This document shows, piece after piece, positions 23,796-36,505 of a stretch of DNA of 64,000 nt (within the stretch, counting starts at the first letter, position 1; each line of letters begins with the position of its first letter). Source of the stretch: Saksenaea vasiformis B4078 (lineage: Eukaryota > Mucoromycota > Mucoromycetes > Mucorales > Saksenaeaceae). The notes beneath the pieces are model-generated. The model worked only from the letters and a program-made list of their open reading frames with translations, did not search any database and was not told the origin of the DNA. The stretch covers positions 62,001-126,000 of the forward strand of contig JNDT01001802.1 in assembly GCA_000697055.1 (NCBI GenBank). The letters are read 5' to 3'. Position numbers and translations under genes: made by a program.

Positions 23796-26511
23796 AAAAT
23801 GATATTTCCGATTAGCGTGGCCCTTACCATTCTAGACCCGAAGCCTAGCTACACAGAAAAAAAAAATCTCCAGGACGACGGTCCGGTCATGTGGTGAACT
23901 TAATTTTTACTATTTCATTCTAAGCAATAGCAACCATGCTGGAATGCACTCGGATGCTTCTTTTCAGAAGTGGAGATAGACGCCGCTTGTGTATTATCTC
24001 TGCATTATGGCTATTTGCCTAAATTGTAGCTATGCCATCGCATTGGTACTGCGGCGGAGGAGCAAACCCTAACCGTGCCATTTTTTTTTTGGCTACGTAA
24101 TGCGCAAGCCAATCATGTTGTTTTACAATTATAGGTAGTTAGTAAAGTTAACTTCCACATGATTTATTCATGACGAGCATGCTGGAATTAATAGGCTTAG
24201 AGATCTGCTACGGAAAAAAAAAATACTAAAAAAAAAGGAAGAGACAGCACCATCTCCCGAGTTTATAGAATAGTGTGCTATTTGTCAGAGAGAGGGGACA
24301 GCTATCGTCACTAATTTCCATGTGCGCCTTGCAAACGGAAGGGAGTTAGCAGGTAAGGATAGCAAAGGAAGGGTTCTAGCCAATAATCAGGTAGTGTCTG
24401 CTCAGTTAATTACTTTCCTTTCCAAGATTTACTTGATAGAAAGATTGTCTATCATCGTATGAAAGAGGAACCTTTGGAAATGGCACATTTTGATTTCCGC
24501 AAAGAATTACACTTCACGTACTGTGCAGTCGTTCTGGCTTTTCTGTGATCGAAGGACCCTAGGCTGTCCTACTATTAAAAAAGATTTCTTCTGGTGCGAG
24601 ACACTTTCTCGGAGTTTTGCGTCAAAGATTCTTTGTACAGCGTTTGAGAGACCCTTTGTTTCTAATTCTTCGCATGTGTAATGTTGAAAATAACTGCGAG
24701 AACAGCGAGAATTCGGCAAGATTTTTCTTTTTTCTTTTTTTCTTTTTTCTTTATAGCTGCGGCCGATTTTCCATAGCAGATGAAGTTAAATCCTGATTTG
24801 CTTTCGTTTTTCTATTTTCCTTGTGAAACCTCGGTTATTAGGGTAGAAAGATCTGCAGTGAATGAAACGTCCTATCATTTAACGCAAGAGTGGCCTCCAA
24901 TGTGGTTTTATAGTTGAATAATAGTTGTAGCATGCTCAATTATAGCTATTTGGTTTCAAACGTGTGAGATGAGCTTGTCAAGCTATAAGCTACCCAACAA
25001 ACAGATTTGTACCCCGCGTGGTATCTTTTATGCACCTTTATCTATGTGGTCCTTTCTCTGTCTTTTATGCAAGGAAATTAACCAATTTACATTACAAGTT
25101 TGCAGAGATTTATCTGACACGTTTGAAGTAGAGATAGCGAAACTTATTTTTTTTTCTTTGTTTATGCTGGCGGGTTTTGAAATTTAAAAACAGATCGTCC
25201 ATCTCCCTCCTTTTTTAATGAAGCACTATTTATCTCATTTTTTTGACGGTACTGATTTGGATTTAGCTCATTGAAAAAACGTTACCATGGCTTGTTAAGG
25301 AACGGTTTTAAGCTTTTCCATCACATACCAGATACTCGGTTATCTAGGATAGGATTGTTGAAGGGCGACAACGAGGCACAAAACATGCGGGTCCCTGCTT
25401 TTTTTTTTTTTGCTCTCTGTACCCCGCCAAAAAGCTTGTTGGGCTAAACACTAAAAAAAGAGCATGTGCGCCATGTCATGAAAAAAAAAGAAGATATCAG
25501 ACTCATCCTACTCAGGGATTATTACGATCGGGTCCCACTGAAATTGATGCAAAAAGAGTAATATGTGGACCGATTGGTAAGACGTAGCGTTTCATCATTC
25601 CGGAAAGCCTGATTAACTTCCATTTTTGAGTTAATGTCCCTTGTGTACTGGTTGTACTCAGGGCAGGTTGATATACATAGGTGATATAAAAATAAACTTT
25701 GTTCCAAGTCGAAGATATTGAGTCTGACATTGCGATGACAGAAACAGGATAGTCAAGATAAATTTACATGCATAGAGGTTAGAGCCAACTAAATGAGAGA
25801 GTCCTGTACCAGACCCGGGGGTGTGCGGAGATTTTGCTGGCTTTGTCATCTTCAGCACCAGTTACACATCCATCCCACAAAGAAAGGGCGGCACACCTAT
25901 TTGTTTGTTATGTTGCACTTTTTTGCTGTTGCAAGAGAAATTCATCGGAATTGATGTCTAATGTGGTACGGATGATTAGCGCCCGCGGTTTTGCAAAAAA
26001 AAAAAAAAAAAGGTTGTGTACGATGGATAAATAATTCAATGGCGATGAAATACCATTTTGCTGTCAGATTAAGAACCAAAAAAGTTAAGGAGTTAACTAT
26101 TTTGTCAATAAAGGATTGTCATTACAAACGTGAGAAGATAGTCGCATAATAGGAAAATATGCTAGTGTTGTTCTCTCTAGTGCATTTAAAAGGGAAAAAT
26201 AGACAAAACAAGTCCAGTTACCATCTATTTGGGTTGGAGGGATACAGAAAATGTAGCTTTCCCATGAAACACCAAATCAAGGAGAAATAGCTAAAATGTA
26301 TTTTTTTCTTTTTTTCATGTTTGTCATTTTTCTCTTAACGTACAATACATAGTCTTCAGATAGAAGACAAAAAAAAAAGTCGCGAGATATTTTTTTTTCT
26401 TTTTGGTGTTTTTGACCATACACAATCTGCATAATATATTTTTTTTCTTCCTTGTTGCATAAGTTACATAATGACCGAAAGTTGCAGTGACATTTCCTTT
26501 TCTTTTCGTTT
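23796..26511. other. Gene-poor interval
   Basis: No gene is supported. There are many A/T homopolymers (for example 25994-26012 and 25400-25411) and short open frames only. The right end is the 3' flank of the MYB gene. Confidence 0.5.
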
Positions 26512-28310
26512 TTATCGGATTGCACGAGAGCAGTAGCGTAGCATTTCGTCGTCTTGTTGTTTTAAGAAATCGACATGATTTGGGTTTTTCATTTGGGGTT
26601 CAAAGTCGAAACTATCCCAGATGAAATGAGGATGTTTGTTGTTTGGTGATGCTGCGACTGGAGTTGTAGTGGGAAGTCCGGAAAATCCCATGGAAAAATC
26701 GATTTGTTGATCTTCTTCTGTTGAAGCGCAGCTCACAGAAGATCCATCATCTACACTGCAGTTACTTGCTGATGAAAATGGGGGTTCCGTTTCGGTAGTT
26801 TGTGGTTGTGATGATCGTGGCTGTACCGTATTATCTTCGGCCTGTTGTTGTCGTTCTTCTCTGAACTTCATTTGCATCCAACGTGTTCGACATTGTCGCT
26901 AATTGGAGAAAGAGTTTTAGAGGTTGCGCTTTTCGTACAAGAAGAGGATCTTTATTATTTTTTACCTGTGTTCTGCCTGGAATTGTTTCGGCAATACGAA
27001 TCCAGCATCGACCATGTTCGGCCACACCTGCTCTTAATAAAGCATCTTCTTCAATACTCCATTTGCCCTTTCGTACATATGGATCAAGAGCTTCTGTCCA
27101 CCGCGCCTGGCATTGGATTCCAGTGCGATTCGGAATGCGTTCTGCAATTTTGTTCCAAGGAATGGGTTGAACACGACCTTCTTGATCCTTGTAGTTTGCG
27201 TATTCCATCACCGAGTATTTGAGGATAGTATCTTCATACTCAGTCCAGCGACCCTTGTGAATGTTTGGACTAACATAAGAAAGGAAAAAAAAACGAACAA
27301 CATTTGAGTAAACCTTGGCCGAAATTGGAACAAAACTTCTTACTTGAGTGCGCCTAACCATCTTGTGGAGCATTGCATTGGTGATCGATTGGGCACGTGC
27401 GAAGCAACAAGTGACCATTTGTGTGCACCATACACAGCTACAGCCTGTCGTAACAGGTCGTCTTCTTCTGCTGTCCAACGTGAGTAGGTCGACTGTTGTT
27501 TCTTTGTACGTTTGTTGGTATGACTACGAGAAGTCGATATAATAGGTGAATGCATCATTACGGGACGACGGGGTTGCCTAGGTGTTCCACAAGGTGTCAT
27601 CATTCGATGTTGAGGTACAAGTTCATGGTCGGTAGGTAAACTGTATCGACGTAAATCAGGCGATGCAGCCTATCAATGGAAAAAGAGAGAGAGAGAGAAA
27701 GAGAAAGAGAGAAAGAGAGAGTTAACATCTTTATCGGAAATAAAAAAAGTTTTATATATACCATGTAAGTAGTAGGAGTAGTAGTAGTGGGTGGTGGTGT
27801 TCCTGGAAAGCCTCCGTATCGTACACGTTGAGCATGTTGATGATTTAAATTTTCATTGGAGAAGGATGGTGATGGGATGTTTGGGGAATAACCGGGAACA
27901 TGGGTTGATTGACAGTAAGTCTTTTTGATTTTTGAGTGAGTTCCCACATAAATGATATCAATCATATCAAAAAGAAACTCACCAGTTGAGGTGGTTGTTG
28001 AGGAAAAGAAGAGTGCATCATATGTAAAGGCTAGAAACAAACGTTTGGAATCAATATCTGAGATAGTTTACATTTTGGCGCCAGAATAAGAAATAAAAGT
28101 ATAGATGTCATGGTGCAGGAAAAAACTCCACGTGCATTGTAATTTTGGGGGAAGGGAAGTAAAAAAAAAGGGGGGAGAAGTAGTAGTAGTAGTAGTAATA
28201 ATAGTAGAGAGAGAGTAAAGTACCTCTTCTTTCATCATCATAGTCCACTGGTTAACCGGATTGTTGTTGTGATTGTTATCCGACGTTGTTGAAGTGTTGA
28301 TGTATGACAT
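26512..28310 (-). CDS. Three-repeat MYB transcription factor
   Basis: Exons 28224-28310, 27983-28030, 27762-27920, 27344-27669, 26966-27269 and 26512-26898 join in phase to 436 residues. A low-complexity Asn/Pro/Thr N-terminus is followed by three MYB/SANT repeats: R1 begins SRWTAEEDDLLRQAVAVYG and ends CSTRWLGAL; R2 begins KGRWTEYEDTILKYSV and contains a short insertion (YKDQEGRVQPIP); R3 begins KGKWSIEEDALLRAGVAEHG and ends CRTRWMQMK. The regularly spaced Trp residues and the recognition-helix pattern GIQCQARW are visible. A Ser/Thr/Gln-rich acidic C-terminal tail may be the activation region. This R1R2R3 arrangement is like animal c-Myb and the Mucoromycota factors rather than two-repeat proteins. 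Targets are unknown. Introns 1 and 3 contain GA and GTA microsatellites. Confidence 0.88.
27681..27720. repeat. GA-rich microsatellite in a MYB gene intron
   Basis: Imperfect GA/GAAA tract lying in the third intron of the MYB gene; on the coding strand it forms the CT-rich part of the intron just before the acceptor. Confidence 0.9.
28181..28207. repeat. (TAG)n microsatellite in the first MYB gene intron
   Basis: Seven or more imperfect TAG/TAA units followed by a GA run, inside the 193-base first intron. Confidence 0.85.
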
Positions 28311-31300
28311 TATGTTAAAAAGAAAATATAATACGTAAAAAGAAAAAACTCGAAAGAAGGAGAGTAGAGAGGAAAGAAAGAAAGAAAGAAAAAGTAAACA
28401 AAAAAGAAAATAAACAAAGTAGTTATAAAGGAACTATACGGAAATTTTTTTAGAACTCAAAGAGGAAAAAGGAAGAAAGAGGGAAGAAGGGAAAATAGAA
28501 TAACAACGTAAAGTGATGATGTTGAAATATGATGAGGTATTAGCTAGTTTTAGACAGTCAAATTTTCTTTTTGTTAAGTGAGTATTAATACTATCTGAGA
28601 AAAGATGATAAAATAGAAAAGATTAACTTTTCATGATTGTTGCTAACATGCGCAACGCACGAGCGTTTTTTTATCAAAAGTCATACTAACTTTCCTTTCT
28701 GGAAAAAAATCTCCCTTTCTTGAGCCAGGTAATTTTTGTCTGTGCGTAGTACTTCCTTGCGTAGAATTAGCTTGTACTACTTCCTATTTAACTCAGACAC
28801 TGCATCTAACTCTATCGCCGACGCATTCTCTGGTTTCCTTTCCTTTTTTGTTCCGATCTACCGACATTTAGGTCGCTATTGGCGGTAACTTCGCCGTGGG
28901 GAAGTGTCGATGTTGCTTTTTTCACATTGTTTGTTATCATTTACTATCCTACCCCTCCTAAATTATATTACTTTATTGTAAAAGAGCTATAGCCTTTTTT
29001 TATTGGACGATCTTCGAGACCCTTTGCGCACTTTAAACTCTGTCATCTTCGTTGTCGGACAAAGCTGCATTCGCGAGGTATTTTTACATTCATGCAAGAA
29101 TTTGTCTGCTGTACCGTTGTGCCGGATAAGGTTTATGTACAGGCGGCGACAAAACTTTAAAGTTACACACTGGAAACGGGGAGATAATGCGATCACAACA
29201 AACTGAGCTGAGAATGATGATGCAGGTTCATTGCGACACAAAAAAAAAAGGGTTTTCTTTTTCACAAGAAACTCACGCCACTGCCTATCAATCCTCGTTC
29301 CCCGACCTGAATTTGTCGATCAGCAACCATGGGAACTTTTAATACAGAATGGAATCAGGTCTAGACAATCCCGCCCTTCCCCCACACTTTTTTTTCCCTC
29401 TTCAGCATACCTAATTATCGCGCGGAGTAGCAATCTTCTCCGCGGAAGAATACATGACGTAATTTAACAAGCGGATCGCTTTTCTTCTTCCCTATTCGCA
29501 GGTGCGTTGAACTGTCGGCGTTATGACTCTATTTTCCATTACACGTTGGGTCACTCATGTACCAAATACAAGTAAGCTAGGAATGAACTACAATAACTCC
29601 TGAATCGGAAATTGTCCCCTCGTTTCTTCCTGACACCTTTGCTGTCGTGTAGCCTGACTAATTGTTACCTTTTTCTATCATAGAACTCGCTATCGATGCA
29701 AATGCATTAGTCTAATTACATTTACATTTACATTTATTGGCATACTACAACATAGACTCCATCCTTACCTCAGACACTCCAATGTTTTGGTCCGCATTTC
29801 CGGAAAATAGTTTCTAAGATAACAATCTATCCTGGTTACTATATCGGATCAAACAGATAAAAAAAATTTACTTTTAGAGATAATTTGCATTGGACCCCTG
29901 CAAAAAAAAAAAAAAGTGCACTTGTTAATGTTGTTGTTGTCGCAACGCGGTTAACTTGTGAATGACATGCAATCGTCACGACTGAAACATACGGTAGCCT
30001 GTCTATTTTTAACCATAGCGAATTCAATGTTTGCTAACCATAGAATGCGTTTTGATTGGATCATACACCATGGCTTACGATCCTGCAAAGACGGTTTCGA
30101 CTATTGGATGAGCAAAAAAAAAGAAAAAAAAAAAGACGATGGGGAAAGAGTGAAACACATCCCATTTGTGTATACTGACCGTACTGTTTAAATGATCAGC
30201 GGTGTCTAATACGTGATTTCCATAGCCGTCCCTTATTCCTAAATTTCTAACAGGAGAAGCTTTTCCAGCGCTGCAGAAACCAGCTAATTAAGCGCGATCG
30301 TTCGGTCCCAATTCATTGTTTTATGGCGCAATAGTGTCATAGCGTTTGACCTATACTGTGGGAATTTCGTTTCGTAGGTCATGCGACTAAACAGGAACGG
30401 CGGCAGGTAATACGTATACCCAAAGTTTATTTGATCCATTGTTTCGCTACCATTTTACATGGCTGTGTCTGACAATACCTTAGTCATCTTTTAATTATCA
30501 ACAGATGATCCATTGTGCTTCAATCCTCCAAGTATCAAAAACGGGAAATGACGTAAGTCATTGGCACCATTTGTGAAAAGCTTATTTGCCCACCACTGAT
30601 GCATACCGTTTCCGGCGGAAAATGACATAGTCTGCCTATCAATTATTGCGCCTTTCGGCTTTGCTAGCTTGCTAGAGCTACATGTCGATTATAAATCTTT
30701 TTTCCTAGTAGTACTTTTGTGGACAAATTACATTGCTGTGGAACCATCGCGGGATGAAGCCTCACGTAAAAAGCCGGCAGGCCGAGGAAATCCGGCATAT
30801 AACCCAATGGGGTCTGTACCTTTCGAGACACTATAGATTTTTTATTGTGTGGAGATAAACAATGCAGCCAACTGTATTAATTCATCAATTGAAGTTGTAC
30901 TCCGTTACTAAACAGCACGAGCATCTAATTTGCTTCACCGTCGGTAAGAAAAAGTGTACGTGTCACCAAGGACATGTAACACATCTTCCATTGCCTGGCG
31001 GGCCATTACACACTATTTAGAGATAAGGTGAAAATTGCCACCGTGTATCTGTTACCCAGGACACATAACTATGCCAACTAACTACGATTTTTTTTTTGGG
31101 AACGGCTGCTTCCCTACCCGTCGTTGCTCAGCAGCGGCTCAAATGCTAGCACAGCCACCACAGCCTCGGAAATGAATAGACGTAGTACACACACAAAAGT
31201 TTGTTGGGAGTTCCCCGAAAACCGATTAACCATGGTCTCCAAATGAAATATTCACTGCTCAAATAATCGTCTCATTCAAGCATACGTCTTTGTTCGTGGG

Positions 31301-33290
31301 TCAAAGATTTAAGCTATAACTTCCAAAGTACATAAACGGAAAGATCCGACTATTTTTCTAACCCTTTGTCTAGCTTCCAATCCTTGGTTATCTCAGTCAA
31401 TTCTATTATTGAAAATAAATGCAGAAAGAGCGCCTGAGATTGGCTATCTTGTCACACTAAATCAACCTGTCAATGGCATGCTTTCTCAGCTATTGCACGT
31501 TTTCCAGCTTGAAAGACTGCTAATCCCACAGTCTGAAATAGCGTGGAGGAACAATCATCCGCTCTGCCATTTGACCCAACAGCATAGAGTGCATATGTGA
31601 GTATGATGTATGCCTGACTAACAACGCTCGATATAAGTCCATATGAACTGGTCTGGTCATAAATATTAGCAGAACAGAATTTAGAGTGTAACCGTCGTAA
31701 TTGATATAATTAATACCTATCTTTGGCTGCATTACCTTAGGTATCCTTAGATACAACCAACCTTTGATACGAAAGTGCTTACCACACTACGTCGGGCAAA
31801 GTTGAAGTGTCGTATGGGATGATTAAGTATAGATGGCTCCAAAGCAATGTGCAGAAGATGAGCTTCCAATGATGTTATTGCATCCACCAGGTATAAAGTT
31901 TAGTGTTTTATATTCCAAGCGAGCTTCTTCCAGTCTGATGGAAGATCTGTTTACTCCATCTGACTTTCATCTAGTGTATAGTAAGATGCACAAAGTGTGA
32001 CCAATGGACATTCGCAATACCAACGTGATCTTACGATTAGCCTACATAATTGATGTTGGTAGAATGCACTTAATGTAGCAAAAAATTATAAGCGATATAG
32101 TGAGTACGACAAACATGTTCAGGGCGGAGCAAATTATCAAGGCACGCCGATCTGTGTGAAACTGATCTGCATGAAACAGTGACAGTTCAGAACATCTTTG
32201 TGTGACCCTTGATATAAGAGCGCCAAGACGGAGAAATACAGTATGTCTGGATTCCCATTAGGAATTGCACTTAGTTGATTCTGCGTTATGCAATTTTCGG
32301 TTGATAGAGCTTTATACTGATAAAGAATCTTAAAATAAACGTGTCAGATTTCCATGTTGTAGCACCATGAATCAATTAATGCTTAAATATTGAATGGTTA
32401 TGGATATGCAAAACTTTTGATTGATCTGAGTAAGCCAACCACGCTGTGACGGATGCTCGCAATTTGGGCAGTGATGACAATTATAAGTACGACATTCTCG
32501 CGATGGAAAGCGTTAACAAATCTAGGCATCGACAAACCAATCACAGGACACGGTCAGCGAAAAACTGGCAATGCGTTCACTCGTGCTTTAAGATACGCAG
32601 TATCTCAGTAGTTGGGTGTTTTGGTAAATTGTTGCAAACGTCGGGCGTAATCGTAATATCATCATATAAGTAGAGATCTCACTTTACAAAAAGTAGAAGC
32701 TAGTTTTCTAGCGCATTTCTGGAAAGTAACGCCAATTATATTCGTTAATGCATTTTTAGTGGAAGTCATTCACATTTAGCCCTCTGGTTAGGTACAACAC
32801 GTCGTGCCCCGAATCAAATGAACGAGACGATGACGTAAGAATAGCTGAACAACAAAATTTTCGTGCTCGCCCGAAGTGGAGCGAGCACGCCTTTTTCTTT
32901 TTTATGTGATGAGGGAGTAACCCCTCTGCTTGTGCACTCTGGACCTTTTATCTCCATAACAGAAGGCCTGTCCGATATATGTATGATGTAGCTGCTGTGA
33001 GGATTTGAGAGTCACCATTGTGGTGCTCGAGGATGAGGAGCGAAGGTCCATTATCGAATGAGTTGCAAAGTGGTGCGTGTGTTTTTCCCTTGTGCAGAAA
33101 AAAGAAAGAGACAGAAGATGTCGAAATGAGAAGAACTGGAGGCCAGAAGCAACCACTGTCTATGTTGATGTGGTCGGCACTGTTGGTTTGAACTTGATCT
33201 TATTTGATCGACAATCAAAAATCTCATTTTTTTGAGAATTGTTAATTATCTTTTCTTTTTAATCATCATAAACCTACCACTACATTATTA
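28311..33290. other. Gene-poor interval of about 5 kb
   Basis: No gene is supported on either strand; only frames below about 95 codons, none with a recognisable domain. The left end is the MYB promoter with GAAA-rich tracts around 28370-28400. A perfect 9-base stem-loop followed by a T-rich run lies at 32862-32889. The right end is the 3' flank of the homeobox gene. Confidence 0.5.
32862..32889. repeat. Perfect 9-bp inverted repeat (stem-loop) followed by T-rich run
   Basis: CGTGCTCGC and its exact complement GCGAGCACG are separated by 10 bases, then a T-rich run follows on the plus strand. It could be a hairpin in a transcript 3' end or a chance palindrome. Confidence 0.7.
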
Positions 33291-34330
33291 TTATTTTGTG
33301 TATCCCTCTTTATCCTCGTTTTTCTGGGAAGCCATGTAGAGTGCTGTTGATGCCAACAGATCAATATGTGATTTTGCTCTTTTCCGTGCTGGTGATCGAG
33401 ATGAGTCTGGCGGATTAAGGGACAAGCCAGCAATGGCATAGTCGATGTTGACCGGTGGAGGCCGATTCATGTTGGGAGTATGAGGTGTTAAATGGCTTTC
33501 TGAATAACTACGGGAAAGTGCATTATGTGCTGTTACATTTGAATGGGGCCTGACGGTCGGTATCGACGACGAGTGTATCTGAGCAACGGAAGAAGAAAGG
33601 GAGTTTTGGGAAATATTTTGAGTCGGCATTGGAACAATAGGTCGAAGCGATGGTGTGGATGAGTACGCTGGTTGGTTGTACGAATAGGTAGATCCACTCG
33701 CAATAGGTACGACGTTTGCATGAAATGGACGGTGATAATAATAGGGTGACGGAACTGGGCGGGGAAGGGTAGGCGATGATCGTGCTAGCGGCACGTTCGT
33801 CTTTGACGTCGCTACTCCGGTAGCTGGAGCTGGAGCTGCTGCCGCTGCTGCCGCTGCTGCTTTCTCACGGTTTGTCTTTGCACGGCGATTTTGGAACCAT
33901 ACCTTTTTAGAATAGGATCTCAACCGATAAATTCCTTTCTGTTTCTCCTCTCTCCCTCCCTCCCTTTCTCTCTCTTCTTTACCTGTACTTCCCGCTTAGT
34001 CATTCCCAATTCTTCTGCTAATCCTTCCCTCATCTCCGAACTTGGGGTGTCTGTCCGCTGATATACAGACATCAACCGGGTAAACTGATGCTCTGTTATT
34101 CGTTTTCTCTTTGTTTTTGCAAAAGTGCCTCTGTTGGGGTTTATTTGTGGATGTTCTTCAGATGGATAGGCCAACGGACGTATGCCGGAGCCATTGGCGG
34201 CCAATGGCCATGTAGCACGATTTGCTTTTTTCCTATTTTGATCAGGCCGAATAGGCTCAACAGACTCTGCATTTAATAATTCTGATATTGCTAAAGAACT
34301 TCGTCGTGAGCGTCTTTCAGGAGAATCCAT
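33291..34330 (-). CDS. Homeodomain transcription factor
   Basis: Exons 33983-34330 and 33291-33902 join in phase to 319 residues. The homeodomain spans about residues 72-130 (KTKRKRITEHQFTRLMSVY, then the third-helix motif VQVWFQNRRAK). The single intron falls between VQ and VW, inside helix 3, and is 80 bases long. It is a typical (non-TALE) homeodomain of 60 residues. The rest is low complexity: an Ala run just after the homeodomain, then Ser/Pro-rich sequence, and RSPARKRAKSH near the C-terminus as a possible nuclear signal. I chose the ATG at 34328-34330; the frame is open further upstream without a better start. Role and targets are unknown; fungal relatives often act in morphogenesis or metabolism. 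Confidence 0.87.
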
Positions 34331-35429
34331 GTAAATAGAGAAAGAAAAAATGCGGGGAAGGACAGAGTTGCCAAATGGCAAGTGAGACTCTTTGCATTTT
34401 CTCTCCCACAGATTGGGTTTCAGAAAAGAAAAAAATCATGCGCTTTGAATAACATTGAAACCGATCGCTGCTCTAGTGGTGTTTGTTTCACAGTAATACA
34501 ACCTCTGGGTAAGCCAAGTCTACGCCCCCAAAAAAAAAAAAAAAGGAAAGCGGAGACCGTCCCCCAAAAATACCATCCGTATTGCAATCTCCTCATTTCG
34601 TAGCTAATGCTAGCTTTATTCTATCTGCCACCGCAAAATCACAAGCACATAATTAAGGAATAGCAGCCCGATGAATAAAGAAGAAGGATAGAAGCGCCCA
34701 ATTCTTCAATCACTGACGTTTTTGTGATATAACCATCGCGTATGTCTCCTTTCTGCAGATCTCGTATGCCTTTTCCATTTTTCATTCACTTGTCCAACAT
34801 AGTCGATACTGGTCTTCGTGTTCATTTTCTATCTAGCTTATTGATCCTAACGTGCTGGCTTATTATTATGTAACTTCGTCACAGATATTAGCGATGATCT
34901 TTGAATAAGCCTTATTTCCCGGTGCGCCTGTGAGTACGGTAAAGCTCATATTGAAAAATATGACATAGATTCCCTATTATGATATCAATTGACGTTATCG
35001 GGGAAAGGAGGCATGATTATGGTGGCTCTTCTATTACTGTAGTCGGTTCCTTTTTTCGAAATAAAGGCATGCTCCACGCACATTGATTACGTGAAGGGGA
35101 AAAGATATACTATCAAAACGTCAGTTTACTAGTACATCGGCCACACTCATACCTAATGATCATTGCCCGGAACTTTATTTCGCAGAAACTTACTGCTATA
35201 TGTCTAGACCTGGGCTTTTGAATAGAGAGCTTATCTTAGTGGTATTGTTCCAGCGATCCATCATACACAGATGGTTGAAAGTCAAAACTATATTTAAGCA
35301 TCACATGCTGAGACAACAACTTCCGTCAGGGACAGAATGACGTGTTGATCACGTCTCGCGAAAGGAAAAAGTTGCAGTTTCATTCTTCTTGGTCTTGACT
35401 CTTCTTTTCTCCTCCTTATTTTTCCGGTC
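34331..35429. other. Intergenic interval
   Basis: This holds the homeobox promoter at its left and no recognisable gene. The right end is CT-rich just before the small membrane ORF, as is common before ATGs in this window. Confidence 0.5.
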
Positions 35430-35651
35430 ATGGAAACATCCTATTATGGCACAGCACAACAATGGGTAAGGCGACATCATACGCACGGGCCTCAACATCG
35501 TCGACGACGCTATATGCTGTTTTGCCTGCTGGTTCTAGCATGTATGGCTTGTATCCTCTTAAGCTTTCGAGTTTCGTCCAGCGGAGCAATTAACTGTGCG
35601 GACCAGATCCTGTGGATGCCTTATTGTAATCGTCAGCAGTACATTTATTGA
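35430..35651 (+). CDS. Possible small single-pass membrane protein
   Basis: 73-residue ORF with an ATG that follows a CT-rich leader. A His/Arg-rich N-terminal part (RRHHTHGPQHRRRR) precedes one strong hydrophobic segment (YMLFCLLVLACMACILLSF), giving a predicted N-in membrane anchor. A short tail with two Cys (INCADQ, YCNRQ) follows. No family is recognised. It may be a genuine lineage-specific small protein or a first exon. A donor-like gtaag inside the ORF (about 35465) could also shorten it. There is no other support. Confidence 0.35.
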   Translation: METSYYGTAQQWVRRHHTHGPQHRRRRYMLFCLLVLACMACILLSFRVSSSGAINCADQILWMPYCNRQQYIY

Positions 35652-36505
35652 CTTTTAGCTATCTGTATACGCTATTATTCTCTGTTTATTTTTTCTACGT
35701 TTCCTTCACTTTCAATAGATCAGGTGATAACACCTTCTCGTTTTGGCTGGTTAATCGGCTCGTCGTGAAGTCAACTGGATATTACTATCGGCCAACTAAA
35801 AACGAGGCTTTCTCTAGACGATGTATCCTTTCGCACAGCCAATTTTTAACAGAACATGTGGACAAGGTTTGTGTGACAAACGTATTTCCTCAATGGGATG
35901 TACGTCTCGTATGTGTTCCATGTATTATGCTTGTCAATTCTTCGCCATATATTCATCTGTGACGGATGTGAGAAAAAGAGTCATATGGCTATAATTGCCA
36001 CAGGAGATTCATGATCATCTGCCGATCGGTGGTTTATTCAGTAAAATTCGCACCGTCTTTCTATTCTCACGTATTCTCACGTATGAAGCCTACCGCATAA
36101 CAATAAAGTATCGAGAGGAGACCTACAAAAGAAGTTTAGCTCTGGTCATCTGTAAGTGTCGTAATGCACGTCTGTTCAAATTTTAATTCCAACGCTTCTA
36201 TGGTACAAGGGAATAGAAGCAAACAATAGATAGTTGTTTCTGAATGACGATAAAAAAAAAGTCGCATACAGTCACCTAGGTTATGAAAATGCCAGATGGG
36301 TTTATTGTTTGCTTGCCATGTCGAAGAAGCAGAGAAATCAGTCTTCTGTATTCTACTCAAAGATAGTGTAGATGGGGGGGGATATAATTATTCGCTGTAA
36401 CAATCTTTTGTTCTTGGCGAGAGGCAACGCTAGCTCTCTTGTCACCAGCTATTGCTATATCGAGAACCACATAAATAGGAGCCACTGTGCCACATAGATT
36501 TACCA
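35652..36505. other. Intergenic interval
   Basis: Only short open frames without recognisable domains. The right end is the 3' flank of the F-box gene. Confidence 0.5.

Noticed and set aside
31520..31756. Minus-strand frame with GQMAERM, reminiscent of ammonium transporters
   Set aside because: Only a few residues match, no transmembrane pattern and no continuation on either side.
32862..32889. U6-snRNA-like 5' stem on the minus strand (GTGCTCGC followed by a hairpin)
   Set aside because: The rest of U6 is missing: no ACAGAGA box or downstream U6 core follows within 100 bases.
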